From: Alphaproteobacteria bacterium
GTDB taxonomy: Bacteria > Pseudomonadota > Alphaproteobacteria > Micavibrionales > Micavibrionaceae
Assembly (NCBI GenBank): GCA_021775915.1
Contig: JAJFGW010000035.1
Location: 17,911-81,910 of the forward strand
Reading direction: 5' to 3'
DNA length: 64,000 nt
Shown here: piece by piece, positions 41,567 to 51,310 of the stretch
How the letters are laid out: each line of letters opens with the position of its first letter
Numbering within the stretch: the stretch's first letter is position 1
Notes under the pieces: generated by a model
The model's input: the letters and a program-made list of their open reading frames with translations, nothing else
The model's database searches: none
What the model was told of the DNA's origin: nothing
Position numbers and translations under genes: made by a program

Positions 41567-42187
41567 ATGATCTTTTCACCCCCCAATCTCGAAGATGGTG
41601 CCCGCTGGGCGGGGATGCGTGTTGGTCTACTCGGAGGCTCATTCAACCCACCACATGAGGGACATGTTCACGCCAGCCTAATTGCTATGCAAAGCATGGT
41701 GCTGGACGCCGTCTGGTGGCTTGTTACCCCCCAAAACCCTCTAAAGAACAAGTCCGAGTTGAGTTTTAAAAACAGGTTTGAATTATCTCAAAAGCTGGTC
41801 AAAGACCCGCGCATCATAGTCAGCCCCATAGAACAAGAGCTGGGCACAAACCTAACCTGGGAAACGATTAAAGGGCTGAAGGAACATTTTCCAAAAACCG
41901 ACTTCGTCTGGGTAACCGGCATGGATAACGCCCTGACCATACATACATGGCATAATTGGACATATATTCTTGATAATGTAGCAACAGCTCATGTTGCCCG
42001 CCCCCCGGCCTGGAGCCTGATTGAGAATTGCCCCCTAAAAATGATGCAGACACAGAATCACTTCTATCTGAATAAAGCGACTAAAGTCCCCCTGAAACCA
42101 CGTCATACATACTGGCTTATGCAGAAAAAAATGATGGGAATTTCATCAACGAAAATCAGAGAAAATGATACAAAAACAAGTGGATAA
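41567..42187 (+). CDS. nadD: Nicotinate-nucleotide adenylyltransferase
   Basis: VGLLGGSFNPPHEGHVHASL, WLVTPQNPLK, GISSTKIRE; start at MIFSPPNLE. Confidence 0.95.
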   Translation: MIFSPPNLEDGARWAGMRVGLLGGSFNPPHEGHVHASLIAMQSMVLDAVWWLVTPQNPLKNKSELSFKNRFELSQKLVKDPRIIVSPIEQELGTNLTWETIKGLKEHFPKTDFVWVTGMDNALTIHTWHNWTYILDNVATAHVARPPAWSLIENCPLKMMQTQNHFYLNKATKVPLKPRHTYWLMQKKMMGISSTKIRENDTKTSG

Positions 42188-42302
42188 CACCTATTTCTTA
42201 TTCTGTCCATTTACTATTTGTTAATAGAGTTAAGTTGCGAGTCCTTAGAAAAGGGCGTAAAATTAAAGTATGAACACAGCTCATCGCTTGATCATAGAAA
42301 AG

Positions 42303-42402
42303 GAAGGTGTACCGCATTGAGGAAATGTAGTCTCACCTTCTGGAAACAGAACCATAAGCCTGAAAGAAGCGCTTCCATGCTTGCATGTTGGAGCGCTTTT
42401 GC
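42303..42402 (+). ncRNA. Unassigned structured intergenic region (leader or sRNA candidate)
   Basis: GAAGGTG/CACCTTC stem (42303-42309 with 42334-42340) then AAGCGCT/AGCGCTT hairpin (42367-42373 with 42392-42398) followed by TTTTGCTT. Confidence 0.35.
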
Positions 42403-42447
42403 TTATGTTAAGCAATCTTTTTAACAACAAAGGAGGCCAAAGCCATT

Positions 42448-42831
42448 TTGGATACTTATAAGACAGGACTGGAAAGTCCGGAACAGTTGAAAGCGGTCAT
42501 CGAACAGTCGCTGGATTCTGATAAGGCAGTGGATATAAAAACCATCGACCTTAAAGACCAGACAGCCATTGCAGACTATATGATAGTCGCCTCTGGTTCA
42601 TCTTCAAGACAAGTAGCAGCCCTCGCAGAAAAGCTTCAGGCCCGCCTGAAAGCTCTTGGTCTGTCCGATATTCGTATCGAAGGAAAAGACCAGTGTAACT
42701 GGGTTATCGTCGATGCCGGTGATATTGTCGTTCACCTGTTCCGCCCGGAAGTCCGCGAGTTTTATAACATAGAGAAAATGTGGCAGGCTCACGCTCAGCT
42801 ACAGGACGTCACGGCCGGGGCTCCCGCATAA
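42448..42831 (+). CDS. rsfS: Ribosome silencing factor RsfS
   Basis: KTIDLKDQTAIADYMIVASGSSSRQVAALAEKL, GDIVVHLFRPEVREFYNIEKMW. Confidence 0.96.
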   Translation: MDTYKTGLESPEQLKAVIEQSLDSDKAVDIKTIDLKDQTAIADYMIVASGSSSRQVAALAEKLQARLKALGLSDIRIEGKDQCNWVIVDAGDIVVHLFRPEVREFYNIEKMWQAHAQLQDVTAGAPA

Positions 42832-42837
42832 TAGCTT

Positions 42838-43278
42838 ATGATTAACGTTGAAGTCATAGCCGTTGGGCGCTTGCGCGACAAAGCATTGCTGGCCTTGTGG
42901 CAAGACTATACAAAGCGCCTGCAATGGCCGCTAACCCTCCATGAAATTGAAATTAAAAAGCCGGGTGACGAAGAAAAAAAGCTCCTCGCCAAACTAAACC
43001 CACGGGCCCACCTGTTTGTTCTGGATGAGCAGGGAAAAAGCCTTCCCAGCACAAAATTTGCAAAAAAGCTGGAAACTCTATCTGGCGACGGCATCACAAA
43101 TATACAATTTATTATTGGCGCGGCGGATGGCCTAAGTGAAAATATTCGCAAAAAGGCGGATTTTTTACTATCATTCGGTGATCAGACATGGCCTCATATG
43201 CTTGCTCGTATTATGCTGGCAGAACAGCTCTACCGCGCACAACAAATACTAGCCGGACACCCCTATCACCGGGAATAA
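42838..43278 (+). CDS. rlmH: 23S rRNA (pseudouridine1915-N3)-methyltransferase RlmH
   Basis: FIIGAADGLSENIRKKADFLLSFGDQTWPHMLARIMLAEQLYRAQQILAGHPYHRE. Confidence 0.97.
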   Translation: MINVEVIAVGRLRDKALLALWQDYTKRLQWPLTLHEIEIKKPGDEEKKLLAKLNPRAHLFVLDEQGKSLPSTKFAKKLETLSGDGITNIQFIIGAADGLSENIRKKADFLLSFGDQTWPHMLARIMLAEQLYRAQQILAGHPYHRE

Positions 43279-43285
43279 AGACATT

Positions 43286-44464
43286 ATGCCCAAAAGTTTA
43301 TTGGCAGCTATTTTTATCGTTCTTTTTCTGCCTTTTACCGTACAGGCAGAGCGCCCGCCCATACCTGAGCGCAAAACACAGGCCCTTGAAACGATTCAGA
43401 AAAACCTGAAAAAAGAAAAAAAGCAGCAAGGCCTGCTGGAAAAAGAGCTCCAAAACACAAAAAAAGAACTGAGTAGCACCCGCTCCTCTCTTGTTAATAT
43501 TGCAAAGGACATGCAAGGGAATGAAAAAAATATCAGCCTGCTGGAAAAAAGAATTTCAAAACTCGGCGCAGAAGAAAAAGAGCTGACAGAAAAACTGGAA
43601 CAAGATTACGGTTCGATTGCAGACCTTATTCTTGCCCTGGAACGTATGCGTCGCATTCCTCCTGAATCCCTCATCATCCGCCCCGGCGCGCCGCTACAAA
43701 CAGCGCAAACTGCGATGTTATTACAAAGCACTCTGCCAACTGTTCACAAAAGAGCAGAACAGCTATCAAAAGATTTAAAGCACCTGGATGAGCTCGCGGT
43801 AACACTGAAGAAAGACAAAGACAGTGTACTGACAACAAAAAAAGAGCTTGAGAGAAAACATGCTGACATACAGTCCCTGACAAAAAAGCGCGAACGGCTC
43901 TATAACAAAACCCAAAGTGATTACGCCCAAAACAAGAAAAGCATTGAGCGGCTTTCAAAAGAGGCAAAAACGCTGACGGATCTACTCGGAAAACTTGAAA
44001 AAGAGCAAAAGAAAAGACAGGCAGAGCGCCAAAGACGAAATACAGCCCATTTATATAGCCCAGCCCTTCCGGCAACAGGACAGGCACAGCTCCCAGTTAC
44101 AGGCTACATTAGCGAAGCTTATGGCACCCCCGATACTATTGGTGCGATTAGTCAGGGCGTGACGATCAAATCCCGTCCCGGCTCTCTTGTTACCGCGCCC
44201 ATGGGCGGTGTTGTTCGCTTTACAGGGACCTTTAAAAACTACGGCAATATGGTTATTATTGAGCATAAAGGCGGCTATCATAGTCTGATTTCTGGCTTTC
44301 ATAAAATTAACACCAGAGAAGAAAATCTGGTAAAGGCTGGGGAACCAATAGGACAACTTCCCTTAACCTCTTCCCGTGGAGGCCGTCCGGCGCTATATTA
44401 TGAATTGCGGTACAAAGGGCAACCTGTAAACCCTGCCAATAAGATTTCTGGTTTAAAGAGCTAA
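43286..44464 (+). CDS. Murein hydrolase activator EnvC-like (coiled coil + M23 domain)
   Basis: Signal peptide, coiled coil, LVTAPMGGVVRFTGTFKNYGNMVIIEHKGGYHSLISG. Confidence 0.9.
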   Translation: MPKSLLAAIFIVLFLPFTVQAERPPIPERKTQALETIQKNLKKEKKQQGLLEKELQNTKKELSSTRSSLVNIAKDMQGNEKNISLLEKRISKLGAEEKELTEKLEQDYGSIADLILALERMRRIPPESLIIRPGAPLQTAQTAMLLQSTLPTVHKRAEQLSKDLKHLDELAVTLKKDKDSVLTTKKELERKHADIQSLTKKRERLYNKTQSDYAQNKKSIERLSKEAKTLTDLLGKLEKEQKKRQAERQRRNTAHLYSPALPATGQAQLPVTGYISEAYGTPDTIGAISQGVTIKSRPGSLVTAPMGGVVRFTGTFKNYGNMVIIEHKGGYHSLISGFHKINTREENLVKAGEPIGQLPLTSSRGGRPALYYELRYKGQPVNPANKISGLKS

Positions 44465-44482
44465 GATATAAGGATAAGCACA

Positions 44483-45868
44483 ATGCACATACGTAATTTC
44501 TTTCTGACCGTTGCAAGCATCGCATTTGCCGGCGCTATCATTTCGGCTCCGGTATCGGCTCAGGAGGATGAACGCATGGCCGGAGCGCCGCCTGAGGTTG
44601 TCATCAATGATACAAGCGAAACATATCGCCAGCTCAACCTGTTCGGTGATGTTTTTGAACGTGTGCGCAGCCAGTATGTTGACGAAAGAGGGGATGAAGA
44701 CCTGGTTGAAACCGCTATTAACGGCATGCTTGTCAGCCTTGACCCTCACTCATCCTATCTCGACGAAGATGATTTTGAAGAAATGCAGGTTCAGACCCGT
44801 GGAGAGTTTGGCGGCCTTGGCATCGAGGTCACCATGGAAAACGGCATCGTCAAAGTTGTTTCCCCGATTGATGATACGCCGGCCTATCGTGCCGGAGTTC
44901 AAGCCGGTGATTACATTACACATCTAAATGACGAATCTATTATGGGTCTGTCCCTGAGCGATGCCGTTGATAAAATGCGCGGCAAAGTCGGAACTGATAT
45001 TAAACTAACAATCAGACGTGAAAATTCGCCCGAGGCCATTGATGTATCTATTACGCGCGATATCATTAAAATTCAGTCCGTTAAACATAAGGTTATTGAT
45101 GACAGCATTGGTTATGTTCGTATCACCACTTTTAACCAAAACGCTGAAAGCGGATTAAAAAAATCAGTTAAAGAAATAAAAGAAGAACTTGGCGACCACC
45201 TTCTCGGCTTTGTTCTTGACTTACGCAACAATCCCGGCGGCTTGCTAAATCAGGCCATTGCCGTTTCCGATGCCTTTCTTGATAAAGGTGAAATTGTTTC
45301 GACAAGAGGCCGTCACGACTATGATACCAAACGTGACAATGCAACAGCAGGCGATATTACAGACGGTCTCCCTGTCATTGTGCTGGTTAATGGCGGTTCC
45401 GCCTCGGCTTCTGAAATTGTTGCCGGCGCGCTGCAAGATCACAGACGTGCTATTGTTTTAGGAACGCAATCTTTTGGTAAGGGTTCCGTACAAACCATCA
45501 TCCCCCTACCCGGCCACGGTGCCATGCGCCTGACAACAGCGCGCTATTATACCCCTTCCGGCCGCTCCATTCAGGCAAAAGGGATCGAACCTGATATTAC
45601 GGTTGAAATGGCCAAGATTGAGCAATATGACGAACGCCGCCTGAAAGAGTCAGATCTACGGGGCGCGCTGGAGAACCCTAATAAAAAAGACGCCTCTGAA
45701 GAAGAGCCTGAAAAAGAAACATCAGAAAAGAAAAAAGATGAAACCGCAGCTGATGACAACAAAATTGCCAAAGAAGATGTTAAGGATTACCAGCTTTCAC
45801 GCGCCGTTGACCTGATAAGAGGCGTATCTCTCTATGAAAGTCGTCTGATGGAAACAAAACAAAACTAG
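44483..45868 (+). CDS. ctpA: Carboxy-terminal processing protease (S41)
   Basis: PDZ region GIVKVVSPIDDTPAYRAGVQAGDYI, LVNGGSASASEIVAGALQDHRRAIVLGTQSFGKGSVQT. Confidence 0.95.
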   Translation: MHIRNFFLTVASIAFAGAIISAPVSAQEDERMAGAPPEVVINDTSETYRQLNLFGDVFERVRSQYVDERGDEDLVETAINGMLVSLDPHSSYLDEDDFEEMQVQTRGEFGGLGIEVTMENGIVKVVSPIDDTPAYRAGVQAGDYITHLNDESIMGLSLSDAVDKMRGKVGTDIKLTIRRENSPEAIDVSITRDIIKIQSVKHKVIDDSIGYVRITTFNQNAESGLKKSVKEIKEELGDHLLGFVLDLRNNPGGLLNQAIAVSDAFLDKGEIVSTRGRHDYDTKRDNATAGDITDGLPVIVLVNGGSASASEIVAGALQDHRRAIVLGTQSFGKGSVQTIIPLPGHGAMRLTTARYYTPSGRSIQAKGIEPDITVEMAKIEQYDERRLKESDLRGALENPNKKDASEEEPEKETSEKKKDETAADDNKIAKEDVKDYQLSRAVDLIRGVSLYESRLMETKQN

Positions 45869-45877
45869 AGAACCTCT

Positions 45878-46999
45878 ATGGCTACAGCGCAAGCTCTTAA
45901 TTGGTTTAAAACCAGTTTCTCTTTTAAGGCTTTCTTACAAGGCCTTGTTGTTGTTGCCGTTCTCTACTTTCTCGTTATTGTCTGGATATTCTTGAATGCC
46001 GGCAACACTCTCAAAAAGCAGCAAGACAGACTGGCATCACAAACAGTCATTATTGAATGGAGCGCCACAGCAGATCCGCAACAGGTTTCCGATAGCTCTC
46101 ATGACGCCCATTCTGATCAAACTGACCAAACAAAACAGCCGACAGATACCGCACCACAACACGTCAAATATACCCCGGCAAATATTTTAGAAAGCGGACT
46201 GGCCGATGCCCCGATAGATGGCCTTTACGAACAAGCGGAATCTGGTCACCGCCCTATCGTCCGCAAACAAGATTCTCTCACGGCCTTTAAAGCTTACAGA
46301 CGCCCCTTTGATGTTTATGCTTCTGACAACTCCCTTATCTCCATAGCAGTCGCAGGTTTGGGGTTATCTGACATTGCCACAGAATCCGCTGTGCGCTCTA
46401 TGCCGCCGGATGTTTCTTTTATTCTTTCCCCTTACGCCGCAACTCCTGATTTCTGGATTAGTGAATCCAGAGAGCGCGGCCATGAAGTCTGGTTAACCTT
46501 GCCGCTTGAAACGGAAAGCTACCCCGTGGACGATCCCGGCCCCCACACCATGCTCATCGGTGCGCCGGAACGAGAAAATCAGGCAAAAATGGATTGGCTT
46601 CTAACGCGCGGCGATGGTTATGTCGGTTTTGTAACCAGCTACCAACCGGATTTCATGAAGTCCCCCAATGATATGCGCCCCATTATCGGCAATATCTATC
46701 ACAGAGGGCTGGGCTTTGTAGATGGCTCCCCTCACCCCACTATGATTCCACAAACCATGGCTGTCGGCATGAAGGCGCCCTACTCGACCATTGATATCTG
46801 GATTGATATGCCGGAAGCTTCACAGGACTCTATCTCAAAATCTTTAGAAAAGCTGGAAGAGCTCTCCCGTAAAAAAGGATTTGCTGTCGGCGTTATTCAT
46901 ACTTTGCCTGTTAGCTATCAGCAGGTTCTAAAATGGATAGAGACCCTGCCGGATAAAAACCTGACATTGGTTCCCCTTTCTGCAACAACCGGATATTAG
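45878..46999 (+). CDS. Divergent polysaccharide deacetylase family protein
   Basis: ISIAVAGLGLSDIATESAVRSMPPDVSFILSPYA, HEVWLTLPLETESYP. Confidence 0.85.
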   Translation: MATAQALNWFKTSFSFKAFLQGLVVVAVLYFLVIVWIFLNAGNTLKKQQDRLASQTVIIEWSATADPQQVSDSSHDAHSDQTDQTKQPTDTAPQHVKYTPANILESGLADAPIDGLYEQAESGHRPIVRKQDSLTAFKAYRRPFDVYASDNSLISIAVAGLGLSDIATESAVRSMPPDVSFILSPYAATPDFWISESRERGHEVWLTLPLETESYPVDDPGPHTMLIGAPERENQAKMDWLLTRGDGYVGFVTSYQPDFMKSPNDMRPIIGNIYHRGLGFVDGSPHPTMIPQTMAVGMKAPYSTIDIWIDMPEASQDSISKSLEKLEELSRKKGFAVGVIHTLPVSYQQVLKWIETLPDKNLTLVPLSATTGY

Positions 47000-47015
47000 T
47001 TAAGAAGAAAAAAGA

Positions 47016-47477
47016 ATGAGCAACGAACTTCCCTATCGGGCCTGTGTCGGCATTACCCTATTTAACCATGAAGGCATGGTTTTGGTAGGAGAGCGTTTGG
47101 ATTCACCCGGTTCATGGCAAATGCCCCAAGGCGGCATAGATGAAGGCGAAACCCTCGAAGAAGCTTTCTACCGTGAAATGCTCGAAGAAATCGGCACCGA
47201 CCTCGCAGAGATTATCAAAGTACATGATGAGAAACTCAGATACGATCTGCCTTCACATCTCCTCCACAAACTCTGGAACGGCAAATATGCCGGGCAGGAA
47301 CAAACATGGATCGCCGCCCGCTTTACCGGAAGTGATGAGGACATCAACATAGCCGCCCACAGATTGCAGGAATTTCGTGCATGGCAATGGGTCGGGCTGG
47401 ATGAAATATTAGACCTGATCGTCCCGTTCAAACGCGACACTTACAAAGAAGTCATTGAAGCTTTTCAGGATTTGTAA
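47016..47477 (+). CDS. rppH: RNA pyrophosphohydrolase (Nudix)
   Basis: YRACVGITLFNHEGMVLVGERLDSPGSWQMPQGGIDEGETLEEAFYREMLEEIG. Confidence 0.94.
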   Translation: MSNELPYRACVGITLFNHEGMVLVGERLDSPGSWQMPQGGIDEGETLEEAFYREMLEEIGTDLAEIIKVHDEKLRYDLPSHLLHKLWNGKYAGQEQTWIAARFTGSDEDINIAAHRLQEFRAWQWVGLDEILDLIVPFKRDTYKEVIEAFQDL

Positions 47478-47487
47478 TAAATAACCC

Positions 47488-47578
47488 CGTCATTGCGAGG
47501 AAGCCATCAGGCTGACGCGGCAATCCAGTTTTTTCTCTTCCGAACTCTCTGGGTTGCTTCACTGCACTCGCAATGACG
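47488..47578. repeat. Palindromic interspersed repeat (GTCATTGCGAG...GCAATCCAG type)
   Basis: CGTCATTGCGAG ... CTCGCAATGACG inverted arms, internal GCAATCCAG / CTGGGTTGC; related half-copy at 63970. Confidence 0.85.
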
Positions 47579-47604
47579 CCAGTGAGTTTATGTTGGTAAG
47601 TCTG

Positions 47605-48924
47605 TTAAGGATTAAGCGGAGACCAGGCAGGGTCGGAACCATCCACCGGGCTTGGCAACATGCGCTCGTTATATCCGGTTAAATCAATCGTATATATCTT
47701 GGCCTTGCGGCCTTCACCCTTTGGCCCTGTCGGGACTTCCTTGAAATAAGCCAGCACCCGGCCATTGGGTGACCATGTTGGCCCTTCAACATGATAAGCC
47801 GAGGTTATAAGTCGCTCCCCCGAACCGTCAGGACGGATCACGCCAATATAAAACTTCCCCTGAAAAATACGGGTAAAAGCAATCAAATCACCGCGCGGCG
47901 ACCAAACCGGGTTACCGTAACGCCCCTTGCCAAAGGTAATACGCTGCGCGCTACCGCCATTTACCGGCATCACATAAAGCTGCTGCGAGCCGCCACGATC
48001 CGATTCAAAGACAACGCGCTTATTGTCCGGTGCAAAGGAAGGGCTGGTATCAATCGCAGGATTTCTTGTCAGACGCACGGCCTTTCGTGTACTCAAATCC
48101 ATAGTGTAAATATCACTATTGCCGTCCTTGGCCATACTCATAACGACCTTCCGGCCATCCGGAGAAAAGCGCGGCGCAAAAGTCATACCCGGGAAATTGC
48201 CCAGCACTTCCTGCTTTCCGGTATCAATGTCATATAAATAAACCCGCGGCTTCCTGTTATAATAAGCCAGATAGGTAATGAGTTGCTGGTTCGGAGAAAA
48301 ACGCGGTGTCAAAACCAGTGTGTTTCCGTCCGTCAGATAATGATGGTTAGCGCCATCCTGATCCATAATAGCCAGCCGTTTTTTACGATTGGCCGGTGAC
48401 CCGCTTTCAGCGATATAAACAATACGGGAATCAAAATACCCCTCTTCACCAGTTATGCGCTTATAAATCTCATCAGAAACAATATGCGCAATCCGGCGCC
48501 AATTCTGCGACGTTGTTGTATAAGCCATACCGCTGAGCTGTTTCTCGCTAAAAACATCCCAAAGGCGAAACTCTACTCTTGTGCGACCATCTGCCGTCCG
48601 TGTAACGGTTCCTGTAATCAAAGCCTGCGCATTAATCGCCCGCCAGTCGCCAAAACGCGGCCCTTGTTCATGAATAGACTTGGCATCCTGAATAAAAGCC
48701 CGAGGACTAATCGGCTCAAACAGCCCTGTCCGTTCCAGATCCTCACTGATAACAATCGGCATGCGCTGCGCCACCTGCGCATCCGCCCCCGGTTCCGCAT
48801 AAAACGTGCTAATGGCAATCGGTAGAGCTTCCACCGTAGCGGCGTCAACCGTGATCTTGACTTCGGCATGCGCCGTCAAAGGCACAAAAACCAATAAAAC
48901 CAGGCTATATAATATATTCTTCAT
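47605..48924 (-). CDS. tolB: Tol-Pal system protein TolB
   Basis: Signal peptide; WD-like propeller repeats PRFSPDGRKVVMSMAKDGNSDIYTMDL, FAPDNKRVVFESDRGGSQQLYVM. Confidence 0.96.
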   Translation of the reverse strand: MKNILYSLVLLVFVPLTAHAEVKITVDAATVEALPIAISTFYAEPGADAQVAQRMPIVISEDLERTGLFEPISPRAFIQDAKSIHEQGPRFGDWRAINAQALITGTVTRTADGRTRVEFRLWDVFSEKQLSGMAYTTTSQNWRRIAHIVSDEIYKRITGEEGYFDSRIVYIAESGSPANRKKRLAIMDQDGANHHYLTDGNTLVLTPRFSPNQQLITYLAYYNRKPRVYLYDIDTGKQEVLGNFPGMTFAPRFSPDGRKVVMSMAKDGNSDIYTMDLSTRKAVRLTRNPAIDTSPSFAPDNKRVVFESDRGGSQQLYVMPVNGGSAQRITFGKGRYGNPVWSPRGDLIAFTRIFQGKFYIGVIRPDGSGERLITSAYHVEGPTWSPNGRVLAYFKEVPTGPKGEGRKAKIYTIDLTGYNERMLPSPVDGSDPAWSPLNP

Positions 48925-48936
48925 TACAAATCTTTC

Positions 48937-49734
48937 CTACAACATGCTCCGGGGATCGAAGGTCACAGTTATGGTCTTCCAGAGATCGTACTTATTGGGC
49001 GGCAAGTCAAGAGGGCTGCAACGGAATATGGCTCTCTGGGCGCTATCGGCTGCCGCCCTGAAATAGCTATCGGTACTATAACGTAATCGGTTCTCTATAC
49101 GTACATCCCGCACAGTCCGATCCGGATTCATAAACAACTTTAAATCAACAACAAGGTCCTCCGCATAGCGCGCCCCGGACATAACGCTCCAGCACTGACT
49201 AAGCTGGCTTTTAAGAGAGGCCAGTTCATTCACGCTCATTTTAGCGGAAAACCGTGTCATCAACGAGGATTGCTCTCCCCTGCGCGGTTTTGCGTCCTGT
49301 ACCGGCGTCTCTTCCGTTGGCATCAGGTTTCTGAGCAGAGATTTGAACTCATCAGGCTGCTCTTCTTCCTCCACAGGTTTGGCAGGTTTCGGCGGTGGTT
49401 TTTTGGGTTTGGCTATTTCCGCAGGCACAGGCGGCTTTGGCGCCACAGGACGCGGCGGTTTCTTGGCAACCATCTGCGGCGCAACCGGTTTGGGCGGCTT
49501 TTTCTTAAGCTGTTGCGGTGGCTGACGTTTTGTTTTCTCCTGCTTTTTCTCTGTTTCAGGGGCCTCTATAAGCTCAACCGTAATAGGTGTGTCAATAACC
49601 GGAAGCTCCGGCTTAATATAAGGCAACCCGACAATAGCAATAACCACAATAATCAGATGAAAAACCACCGATCCTGTCAGAGGCCCCTTCATGTATGGCT
49701 CGAAAAACGTATGATTATGCGTTGCTGCGGCCAT
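48937..49734 (-). CDS. tolA: TolA/TonB C-terminal-domain protein
   Basis: N-terminal TM, Pro/Lys-rich linker, C-term SQCWSVMSGARYAEDLVVDLKLFMNPDRTV. Confidence 0.9.
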   Translation of the reverse strand: MAAATHNHTFFEPYMKGPLTGSVVFHLIIVVIAIVGLPYIKPELPVIDTPITVELIEAPETEKKQEKTKRQPPQQLKKKPPKPVAPQMVAKKPPRPVAPKPPVPAEIAKPKKPPPKPAKPVEEEEQPDEFKSLLRNLMPTEETPVQDAKPRRGEQSSLMTRFSAKMSVNELASLKSQLSQCWSVMSGARYAEDLVVDLKLFMNPDRTVRDVRIENRLRYSTDSYFRAAADSAQRAIFRCSPLDLPPNKYDLWKTITVTFDPRSML

Positions 49735-50166
49735 TCACCTACCCGGCTCCGATAGCAGGGCAACCTTGCGGAAACCAGCCTTGTTCAGTGCCCCTAAAAC
49801 GTCCATAACCTGACCATAACCCAGAGATTGGTCTCCACGAATAAAAATACGCCGGTCCGGGGTGTCCTTCGTCATGGCAGATAAAAGATTGATCAAGCGA
49901 TCGCGCTTTACTTCCGTTTCTCCGATAAAAATTTTCCCCTTGGCCGTAATGCTAATTTCCAGAGGCTTGTTATCCTCCTCGGTTATGGCCTTGGCATCGG
50001 ACTGCGGCAAGTTAATATCCACGCCCGACGTCAATAATGGCGCGGTAATCATAAACACAACCAGCAACACGAGCATCACATCCACAAAAGGCGTAACATT
50101 AATTTCCGACATCGGACGATAAGCCCGGCTCCTGCCTCCTGCTTGTCCTACGCGTCCCACTCCCAT
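49735..50166 (-). CDS. tolR: Tol-Pal biopolymer transporter TolR
   Basis: SEINVTPFVDVMLVLLVVFMITAPLL. Confidence 0.96.
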   Translation of the reverse strand: MGVGRVGQAGGRSRAYRPMSEINVTPFVDVMLVLLVVFMITAPLLTSGVDINLPQSDAKAITEEDNKPLEISITAKGKIFIGETEVKRDRLINLLSAMTKDTPDRRIFIRGDQSLGYGQVMDVLGALNKAGFRKVALLSEPGR

Positions 50167-50919
50167 TTAGGCCACCTTCCTTGCAGTATCATTTTCCTGT
50201 GTATCCAGATGCCGCGACAAAATCGCCGAAAACTCACTCACAAACGCGTCTAACCTGTCCGCGTAACGATCAAGGCTATTGGTGAAAATATTATAGGCAA
50301 GCACCGCCGGAATAGCCGCCACAAGCCCCAGGGCTGTTGCAAACAAAGCCTCGGCGATACCGGGCGCAACAACGGCAAGGCTGGTGTTATTCGTGCTGGC
50401 AATAGCGGTGAAGCTGTTCATAATTCCCCAAACCGTACCAAATAGCCCGATAAAGGTCGCCGTAGAGCCAATGCTGGCCAAAAACGTCATGCCACGCTCA
50501 AGCGTGTTCATTTCTTTATTGATGACCGTTGCCATCGCCCGTTCAACACGCTGCTTAAGGCTCGCCTGCAAACTTTCCTTGGCAGGGACACCGCCTGAAA
50601 CACCATTATTCCATTCTTCCATACCCGCGCAAAATGATTTAATTACAGGGTCTTGCGCACCTTTCTTCACACGCTGGTACAGCTTATCCAAAGGCTCCCC
50701 AGACCAGAATGAATCCTCAAACTTCGCCGCCCGCTTGTTCAGCTTTTTGAGCGTCGCGCGCTTTTCAAAGATAATGCTCCAGCTCCACACAGACGCAAAA
50801 ATCAGGATCATCATCACAAGCTTAACGATCAAGTCGGCTTCCAGAAACAGTCCAACCATCGACATATCACCGCTAAAACTATCTCCTACGGCAGCGGCAT
50901 CTACAGCTCTATCAGTCAT
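50167..50919 (-). CDS. tolQ: Tol-Pal proton channel TolQ
   Basis: GLFGTVWGIMNSFTAIA, PGIAEALFATALGLVAAIPAVLAYN. Confidence 0.96.
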   Translation of the reverse strand: MTDRAVDAAAVGDSFSGDMSMVGLFLEADLIVKLVMMILIFASVWSWSIIFEKRATLKKLNKRAAKFEDSFWSGEPLDKLYQRVKKGAQDPVIKSFCAGMEEWNNGVSGGVPAKESLQASLKQRVERAMATVINKEMNTLERGMTFLASIGSTATFIGLFGTVWGIMNSFTAIASTNNTSLAVVAPGIAEALFATALGLVAAIPAVLAYNIFTNSLDRYADRLDAFVSEFSAILSRHLDTQENDTARKVA

Positions 50920-51310
50920 CTTTTTTCAAAACCTCTTTTAAATTATCCGGCAAACGCACCGGCTTTCCATTCGTTCCAACGCAAACCAAAGTCACGCCCA
51001 TTTCAAATAGCGTGCGATCATGGCAAAAAATTGTCTGTTTCATGAAAAAACTCGCGTTTTTAATAGATTCAACAGATGTTTCCACACGCAACATGTCATC
51101 CAGATAAGCAGAAGCACTATAATCAGCCTCCAGATGCCGAACAACAAAGATAAACCCTTCACGCTCCATTAATGGTTTATTCTCAAAACCCGCGCAGCGC
51201 AAGAGTTCCGTACGTCCTCGCTCACAGAATTTTAAGTAATTCGCATAGTAAACAATCCCGCCCGCATCGGTATCTTCGTAATAAACGCGAATATCCATTG
51301 AATGCGTCAT
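50912..51310 (-). CDS. ybgC: Acyl-CoA thioesterase YbgC (tol-pal associated)
   Basis: [29 protein letters not shown]. Confidence 0.95.
   Translation of the reverse strand: MTHSMDIRVYYEDTDAGGIVYYANYLKFCERGRTELLRCAGFENKPLMEREGFIFVVRHLEADYSASAYLDDMLRVETSVESIKNASFFMKQTIFCHDRTLFEMGVTLVCVGTNGKPVRLPDNLKEVLKKDD

Noticed and set aside
49270-49755. Arg/Phe/Leu-rich plus-strand ORF opposite tolA
   Set aside because: It is the complement of the Pro/Lys-rich TolA linker; composition artefact.
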